From Ulota crispa (taxonomy: Eukaryota > Streptophyta > Bryopsida > Orthotrichales > Orthotrichaceae), in contig OY987244.1 in assembly GCA_963920765.1 (NCBI GenBank), forward strand, positions 10,542,501 to 10,606,500: a DNA stretch of 64,000 nt, given 5' to 3'. Made by a program: the position numbers and the translations under genes. Below are positions 57,430 to 64,000 of this stretch, one piece after another. The number at the start of each line of letters is the position of its first letter. Position 1 is the stretch's first letter. The notes below the pieces were generated by a model. The model ran no database searches. It saw nothing but the letters and a program-made list of their open reading frames with translations, and was not told where the DNA came from.

Positions 57430-57537
57430 CTACTTATATTGTCAATTAGGGCATGTCAATAGGGACATTTTTTTTGTCTATTTGGACACATTTAGTCAAT
57501 TAGGACATATCAATTTGGATACCATTTCCTTGTAGTG
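57430..57537. mobile_element. Partial CACTA MITE
   Basis: Ends in 'accatttccttgtagtg', the complement of a CACTACAAGGAAA terminus, and carries 'ttggacacatttagtcaatt', matching 56188-56338. The left terminus is missing. Confidence 0.5.
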
Positions 57538-58574
57538 GTTGGATTTAGTCAAGTCCCACCATCTTAGGCTACAAATATTCAGTCTTCAAAAAATGTTTGG
57601 ATTATAAATAGGAAATCCACACATTTTTTGGGGTCTAGTTAGTACATGAGTTGGGAATCAAGACTTGGGTTTCCAAAATTAGGGTTTACACATGAACACC
57701 ATGTGCCCTCCAAGGATTGGTGCATCGAGTGCACATCTTATCCCATCAAATATCACTCATTCATCTACTCACCCACCCACTTGGTCATCTCGCCCTTGTT
57801 TCATGCTTTTCAAAATTTTTGAACTTTAGGAGCATGTAACTGCTTGTAAGAGTGAGGTAAATTTTGGTTCTTGACGAGATTTTGAAAGAATCTACCCTCA
57901 TTTTGACATTTGGAAAGTGAGGATGCTCTTTTCACATTTTCAAGAAACATTTGATTTCTGTGTAGAGGTTAGAAAATTTCTTTACCATGGAAAAGTTCAT
58001 AGGTTGACTTCCCACATTTTCAATTTTCTTTTGGACCATTTCCTCATTTACAAATGCAAGTTCAGCCAAATTTCTTAACAATGAAACTATAAATTGGCTG
58101 ATTTCTTGAAACCATGTTTTTACTATCTCAAGCAAATCTACCAACTTTCATTTTATTTTGACAATTCTCAAAAAAAGTTGGCTAGCTTGTAACTAAAAGT
58201 TGGTTCTCCCCATACTATGTTTCCCATCAAGTGAAGACAAACAAGACACTAGACAAAACAATTTGTCCACCAGGACGTCCACTTCAAGTCTGAAACTGGG
58301 CTGTAAAGTGAGACAACAAAGAAAGTGGAATGAGAAGAATTTGTTTTTATTCCAAGTATGAATATCTCAAAAAAATGTTGATTTTTAAAATATTTAGCTT
58401 CAGATCTCAAATTGGAGTATGATTTGTATCAAATTTGAAGTGAGTATGGTCTCTAAAAAATATTCATTTTGTAATTATATCAAGATTTTTAAATCCACAA
58501 TTCTTTTTCAAGGCTTGCTGACTTTTTATATGCATACCAACTTTTTCTTCTGAATGTCTAGAAATAATATTAAT

Positions 58575-58605
<31 letters not shown>

Positions 58606-59411
58606 CATTCTTGTTATATTTAGCATTTCATTTGAATTCAACAAAGTTCTTCAAATTTGTTCTAGTTAGTTGTTGCAAATCCTAATGGTCAAAAATACAA
58701 AATAGATAACCAATAAATGAATGCAACTTAATTTAAAAGAATATATTAGGTCTAATTAAAGATAGATTGGCTTGTTTTCCACGTTCAAGTCTTTGCCTTA
58801 GTACTTTTGTGCATAAGTTCTTGTATAGTTTCATTGCAAACATTATTGTTAATTTTGTTTACTTTTCATGTATTTCTAAAGATATCAAGTTAAACAAAGA
58901 ATTGTAAAAAGTAATGAAAATAATTCAAAAGTAGAGTGTAACTTGGATAACCAATACACACTTTCACACAGGACTATAAGTGCATAAATGATTTGTCCTA
59001 CCCTAATTAAAAGTTGGTAACTTTGTAGTTATTATTAAAAAAAAAGAATCTCACAATGACAAAAAAGAAAGTTGATTTTTTTGAAGTAATCTATCATCTT
59101 ATAGACCTTCCCACATTCTCACCACCTTTTTACATATCTAGGAACTTATGAAAATGATAATTAAACAACTTGAACGCAGTACCCATAAACCTGGGAAAAT
59201 TCTGGTTTTGGGAACTTTAGCATTTTCAATAGATTACTCATTGAATACTCTTTCAAAAACCCAAAATTCAAAAGCCCCAAAGTTGGATTATTCCCAAATT
59301 AATGAATATTGTGTTTTTAAAACAATATGGTCATAAGTATAAGTATACAAGTGTAAGTTATTTTGATATAATTGACCTAATAAAAACCAAATTGATGTTA
59401 ACTACATTTTC
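57538..59411. other. AT-rich intergenic sequence
   Basis: No gene recognised. A T tract of 28 bases lies at 58578-58605. The open frames are short and AT-driven. Confidence 0.4.
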
Positions 59412-59725
59412 ACTACCTGTCGTATCGACGGAATTATGCCCCCCACCCTCTATCCCCATGCCCCCCTATTCCCGTGCTCCCCTATCTCCTATCCTTGTGC
59501 CCCCTATCCCTTATTCTTGTGCTCCCTTATCCTCGTGCCCTCTTTTGGTGAAAGTTGTGATACAATTGCCAATGACATGTTGTTAACGTTTAGTGAAGCA
59601 TAGGTGATTTTACTTTATTCCATTTATAACTTTCCAATCCTAATCATGACCGACCCTAACTATTTCCCATCCAAGTAATGCCTAACCGTAACTGACTAAA
59701 CTGTTTTCTATTATATATAGAGATA
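59412..59725 (-). mobile_element. Helitron-like element with short minisatellite
   Basis: On the minus strand it begins with TATATATAATAGAAAA-type sequence near 59725. It runs through 'cactaaacgttaacaacatg' and 'ggcaattgtatcacaacttt' and a minisatellite (59438-59545), and ends with a CCGTCGATACGACAGG hairpin-like stretch. The same order of parts is seen at 61573-62392. Confidence 0.45.
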
Positions 59726-61242
59726 AACGAGCTACTAAAAACCAAACTGACGTTAACTACATTTTCATCAAACCAAGTATGATAAAGTTAACTTAAACAA
59801 AAGGACAACAAGTATTAAATTAGATAAGTTGCACTTTAAAATTTCACCTATTTACTTTGGATTCTACAAATTCATCCATCGATTTATGAGATTTTTATGA
59901 TTGTACTCTTTTTAAAACTCTAATCCAATACTCCTTCTACAATAGAAATGACTTGTTGAATTGTTTGTAAGTTAGAGAAAAAAATGGGAATTGCTTCTTT
60001 GTAACACTCAAGTGTATTTGCCACCTTGTATCTCACTTTAGAAGTTTGCTACTTCTTACATGTGTAGACAAAAATTTGCAATAATGATAAAATAAAATGG
60101 GGCTTTTTGCTAGAAATTGCAAGCTAACTTACAACTTTGAAAAATGAAGAAACTAGTTTATATGAATTAGTAACAAGGAGCAGTAATTAAACATCATGGT
60201 AAAAAACATGTTGTAAATTAGTTAAATTGGAGTTTAGTTATTCCACCTAATCAATTGGATTCTTGCACTTCTTTCCATTGTAAGCTATAGTATTTTGAAT
60301 GTTTTCCTTTTTGCAATCTTCAAAGTGATATCCTTCTGAAGCTTTTGATATGTGATTGAAAATTCTGCATACTTTTTAATGCACATACTTTGCAATTTAC
60401 CATACACATTGTTGTTGTTTTTTTTTTACCTTGTTTACAATAATAGTAGGATGATCAATTTCATAAAAAAATAAAAAAGTGGTGGCAGGCAAAAAAAACA
60501 AAAACATGGAGAAATGCACAAAAAAGAGCAACATAAATAATGAGATATAGCTCATCAATATCTTGGCATTCAAATGTATTTTTATTTATAGTTTTTATGT
60601 GTAATTTTAATCCAATTGTCAATGACATTCATTTCAAAACCTCCTTTTTGAATAAATGAAAAATAATGGTTTGTATTGTAAATCAATTTGAGTTCCTTCC
60701 AAACCATAAATTGGCTTATATTGCTTTACAGCTAAAGCAATTCTGTTTTCTAAGTCAAAGATATTTCTCAACTGATTTCTTTATTACTTGCATGAAATCT
60801 ATTAGGTATAAAAAAACACACAAAAGTAAATATAGAAAATAGTGAAAACTCTATCAACTTAGAAAGAATGTGTGAAAAGTTGTAGAATTACTACACACGG
60901 TCATAAAACTTGATGATATATTGCGCTTTATCATTTGGCCATTTTTTTATAATATTATGTTTGAGCATTGGTATAGTCCCACTGTGCAAATACATATAAA
61001 GAGAGTAACTCACATGACAAAAAAATCTTTTAAAAGGACATGATCCACCAAGTCCTATACAATATTGATAAATGAAATTAGAAAGCAACATAGTGGTTTA
61101 TCCTACATACACTCAAACATGCAAACAATGTGAATAGAGTATATTATATTTCCACTTTTTACATTGAGTCTCAGCATTGAGTTGCACTTATATCAATGCC
61201 GCATAGAACAATCCATCGTTATAAATAATAGAATATATCCTT
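59726..61242. other. AT-rich intergenic sequence
   Basis: No gene or element recognised. 'accaaactgacgttaactac' at 59741 repeats 'accaaattgatgttaactac' at 59387, so a small direct duplication flanks the Helitron-like element. Confidence 0.4.
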
Positions 61243-61572
61243 TTCTATATATAAAAAAATACAATCAAGAATAGAATATACAACCAAGAATAGAATACAT
61301 AATCAAGAACAAAGATTGGCTGAGAGAGAGTATCATGGTGCAACTTCTAGTGACAGGTTTGTTTTTTTAAGGGGAGAAAGGGATACATGCATAAAGTGGT
61401 TTAAACTAAGGCTTTACTTTGAATCAAGTTAGTGGCATTTGTAAGTTAACCAATCACTCATAGTTTAAATTTTTGACTTGGCCACATTTTGTAATGAGAT
61501 TGCTAGTCCAAAATTTGCTTATTACAAAGACATTCAAGTTGCCTCCATTGGTACAACAAGTCTCTACACTTG
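61243..61572 (+). mobile_element. Helitron-like fragment A3
   Basis: Starts TCTATATATAAAAAAATAC, carries 'gagagagagtatcatggtgc' and 'gatacatgcataaagtggtt', and ends with 'gttgcctccattggtacaac' just before the 5' end of the next Helitron-like element. Related to 13305-13615 and 35034-35335. Confidence 0.55.
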
Positions 61573-62392
61573 TCTAATATATATATAAAAGAATCCGGTT
61601 GGCTGTTTTGGATGAAAAGTAAATTAAAGAAAAGTAACACTAAAGTATGACAAATCACTGGAAGTTATACTACTCACTGCAAGTTATACCACAACACTCT
61701 TTATTATACAAATACAACACTATCTTTTATTTGCTTCACCAGAAGTTAACAACAGGTCACTGGTAGTTGCACAACAACTTTCTCTTGGTCAAAGGGGGCA
61801 TGGGGATAGAGGGGGATGGGAATAAAAGGCACAAAGATAGGAGGCATAGGAATAGAGGGCACGGGGATAGAGGGGGATGGGGATAAAAGGCACAAAGATA
61901 GGAGGCATAGGAATAGAGGGCATGGGGATATGAGGGCACATGGATAGGGAGCACAAGCAAAGATAGGAGGGCACATGCAGGGCGCATGCAAGGATATGGA
62001 GATACGAGGATATGAGGCACGAGAATAGGTATTCATGGAGATAAGGGGGCATGGAGATAGGGGGCATGGAGAGAGGGGCACGGGGATAGGAGGCACAAGG
62101 ATATGGAGCATGGAACATAGGGGGCGCGGGGCATAGGAGGCACGGGGCATAGGGGGCACATGGATAGGGGTACTGGAATAGGGGGTACTGGAATAGGGGG
62201 TACAGGAATAGGGGGCACAGGAATAGGGGGCATGGAGATAGGGGGCACAATGATAGGGAGGCACAAGAATAGGAGGCACATGGATAGGAGGCATGAGGAT
62301 AGGAGGGCACGGGGATAAGATTGCTATTGCACAATTTTTTTATTGTAGGATATTTTTGTTGCCTCCGTTGGTACAACAGGTACGTAAACTAG
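61573..62392 (+). mobile_element. Non-autonomous Helitron-like element, most complete copy
   Basis: The 5' end is TCTAATATATATATAAAAG followed by 'gctgttttggatgaaaagta'. The interior has the shared 'acactatcttttatttgctt' block and a 15-bp minisatellite. The 3' end is 'tgcctccgttggtacaacag' (an imperfect CCGTTGGTACAACGG-type hairpin), then GTACGTAAACTAG before T. TC at the start, CTAG at the end, a 3' hairpin and no target duplication are the Helitron criteria. No Rep/helicase is encoded. Confidence 0.65.
61795..62312. repeat. 15-bp minisatellite in a Helitron-like element
   Basis: About 33 units of the CACAGGAATAGGGGG type. The block 62167-62235 is nearly perfect at 15 bp. The minus-strand frames of up to 195 codons (Pro/Tyr/Cys/Ala-rich, five-residue period) are by-products of a stop-free unit. 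Confidence 0.85.
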
Positions 62393-62521
62393 TATGTTAT
62401 AATAGAGCATAAATCTATAAAAAAATGTTAACAATAATATGATGCATGAAGCTATTGTGTAATTTTATTACAAATCTCACTTTTGCTCTTGCTTAAGACA
62501 AGTAAAAAGCAAAAGTATTGA

Positions 62522-62822
62522 ATAGTAAACAAGGAGGAATGAAATCATGAAGTAAAGGTTGTAGATGGTGAAGAAATAGTGGTAAAACCAAAAAGTAAGA
62601 GTGGTGGATAGTGGAGTGATAGTGATGAAATCATAGAGTAAAAGTAGTGGATATATAGTGGAGTGATAGTGATGAAACCGTTGAGTAAAAGTGGTGAATA
62701 GTGGTGTGATAGTGATGAAACCATAAAGCAAATTGGTAGACAGTGGAGTAAGAGTAAAAGCGATGAATAGTGTAGTGATAGTGATGAAACCATAGAGTAA
62801 AAGTGGTGGATAGTGGATAGAC
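62522..62822. repeat. About 50-bp tandem repeat
   Basis: Five or six diverged copies of 'gtggatagtggagtgatagt' followed by 'gatgaaaccatagagtaaaa'. The Ser/Leu/Tyr-rich minus frames crossing it are by-products. Confidence 0.75.
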
Positions 62823-62879
62823 GCTAGTGAAATCCTAGTTTAGGAAGGTCATTGCTTCATCAATTTTCAATATTGATTA

Positions 62880-63340
62880 ATTTTTAAATAATGAGGGGTA
62901 CAAGTGGCATCACCGCTATTACCCTCCTACCAGTATCTTCCATCCACACTATTATACTCTCTATTTCCAAAATAGAACATTATATGTTTGAAATCTCAAA
63001 ATAAAAATGGAGTACAATCCTTATGGAAACATCTGAAAACATTGTATCATTGGAGTGCAAATGAGACACTTTTGCTACTTGAAACTAGCTAATTGGATTT
63101 TAGTGGGATGAGAAAAACTTCAATATTGAGGATCTGGTCCATGTGATATCATCCTAGTCACCTTCCTACCAATTCCATTTATAAAAGCTAATTTCAACTT
63201 CAAAAACAACATCATGTGTGAATCCAAAAAAGAAAAGGATAGTGCTTATGGACATTTATTAAGAGCATAGTATCATTGAAGTGTAAAATATAACACTCTT
63301 TCTTCCTAAAACTGTTTAATTAATTTATAATTGGATGGAA
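62880..63340. repeat. Diverged 230-bp tandem pair
   Basis: 'tattaccctcctaccagtat' to 'gtatcattggagtgcaaatg' (about 62915-63062) is echoed by 'agtcaccttcctaccaattc' to 'gtatcattgaagtgtaaaat' (about 63157-63290). Identity is roughly 65-70%, so this is an old duplication. Confidence 0.5.
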
Positions 63341-64000
63341 TCAATCTATGATTAGATGGAATTAGTCTATGGTAGGATGGGAGGAGATGGGAGGAAAACC
63401 CAATACATTTGTGGCAAGGGTGAACTGACCCCCTCGTTATCCCTTACGTAAGTTAGATGAATGTGGCCGGGAGCTTGATCAACTACTCTATGAGTTTCTA
63501 AGTCACTATGAAAGATCTTTGCTTTTTCACAAAGATTTTTCACATTTCAAGAATTGTGAGGGTTTGGAAATTTACAATCAAGAGAATGAACTTGGAAATT
63601 TTGAATTTGAATTCATATTTGGATTCAAAGACCTTGGTTTAGTCTAAAACCACACTCAAAAATACTAATGAACAATGCCATAATTTATCTATCTATCTAC
63701 ATAACAAAATAAAATTGGTGATCTTTTTATTGCATGGGTAAAAAAACATGCATGGATAAAAAAATGCATAGGTGAAAAATTTTCATAGGTAAAAAATTGC
63801 ATGGGTAAAAATTTGCATGTGCAAAAAATGCAATGGTAAAAAATAAAAAATGTAAGAGAATTGCACGGGTAAAAAAAATTGCATGAATGGAATTGTTTTG
63901 CATAATGGAGCCTGAAATGATTTTGTGTCTTGTCAAATCAACAAGTGCCTATACTAGTAGGGAACAAATTATTACTTTTATTGTGTAAATTTGTGAAGCT
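63341..64000. mobile_element. Half foldback plus Helitron-like 3' region
   Basis: 63580-63690 resembles one arm of the 31230 foldback ('ttggattcaaagaccttggt'). 63730-63890 is an array of about ten 'gcatgggtaaaaa' units. It ends in 'gtgcctatactag', parallel to 31645-31978. No gene is seen. Confidence 0.4.

Noticed and set aside
61746..62376. Pro/Tyr/Cys-rich minus frames of up to 195 codons
   Set aside because: Same minisatellite artefact inside a Helitron-like element.
62522..62822. CRISPR-like regular repeats
   Set aside because: Units are contiguous and diverged with no unique spacers, and the genome is a plant.

Overview
This is a plant nuclear genomic window, about two thirds A+T. It holds one recognisable protein-coding gene and is otherwise gene-poor, filled with small mobile elements. 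The plant assignment rests on the gene: its protein matches the plant F-box family typified by Arabidopsis At2g26850 and At2g41170, and it is split by GT-AG introns. I cannot name the species or lineage.

Layout: 669-3617 (minus) is a five-exon F-box gene encoding 361 residues. I rebuilt the exons from splice signals and the family pattern. It has a GC-rich first exon, an intron 1 filled with tandem repeats, and a good TATA box at 4845-4852. From about 5.9 to 20 kb there are mobile elements and AT-rich filler. From 20.4 to 30.8 kb there is a giant inverted repeat with 2.2 kb arms. It is interrupted by a 200-N gap, and the gap is flanked by a 1,113-bp direct duplication that looks like an unmerged contig overlap. 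The right arm carries a 2.9 kb CACTA-type element with a perfect 3-bp target duplication and an intact empty site in the left arm, plus a 13-bp minisatellite expanded from a few copies to about 31. From 31 to 35.3 kb there is a cluster of Helitron-like elements joined end to end and carrying 15-bp GC-rich minisatellites. A similar group lies at 59.4-62.4 kb.

The most striking pattern is a set of 14 short non-autonomous elements spread over 6-56 kb. They belong to six size or sequence groups. Nearly all end in CCC(C/T)T(A/G)A and are flanked by TTAA or a one-base variant. Many are chained so that neighbours share one TTAA junction, which suggests that the elements use each other's ends as targets. 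Other families include CACTA-derived MITEs, foldback elements with possible 9-bp duplications, Tourist-like elements with TAA duplications, and a family with 21-bp ends and 4-bp duplications. The only recognisable retroelement coding sequence is a decayed Ty1/copia RNase H fragment near 48.8 kb.

No CRISPR array, operon, rRNA gene or intact transposase was seen. All boundaries and identities come from reading by eye. Several elements were dated relative to each other from nesting.
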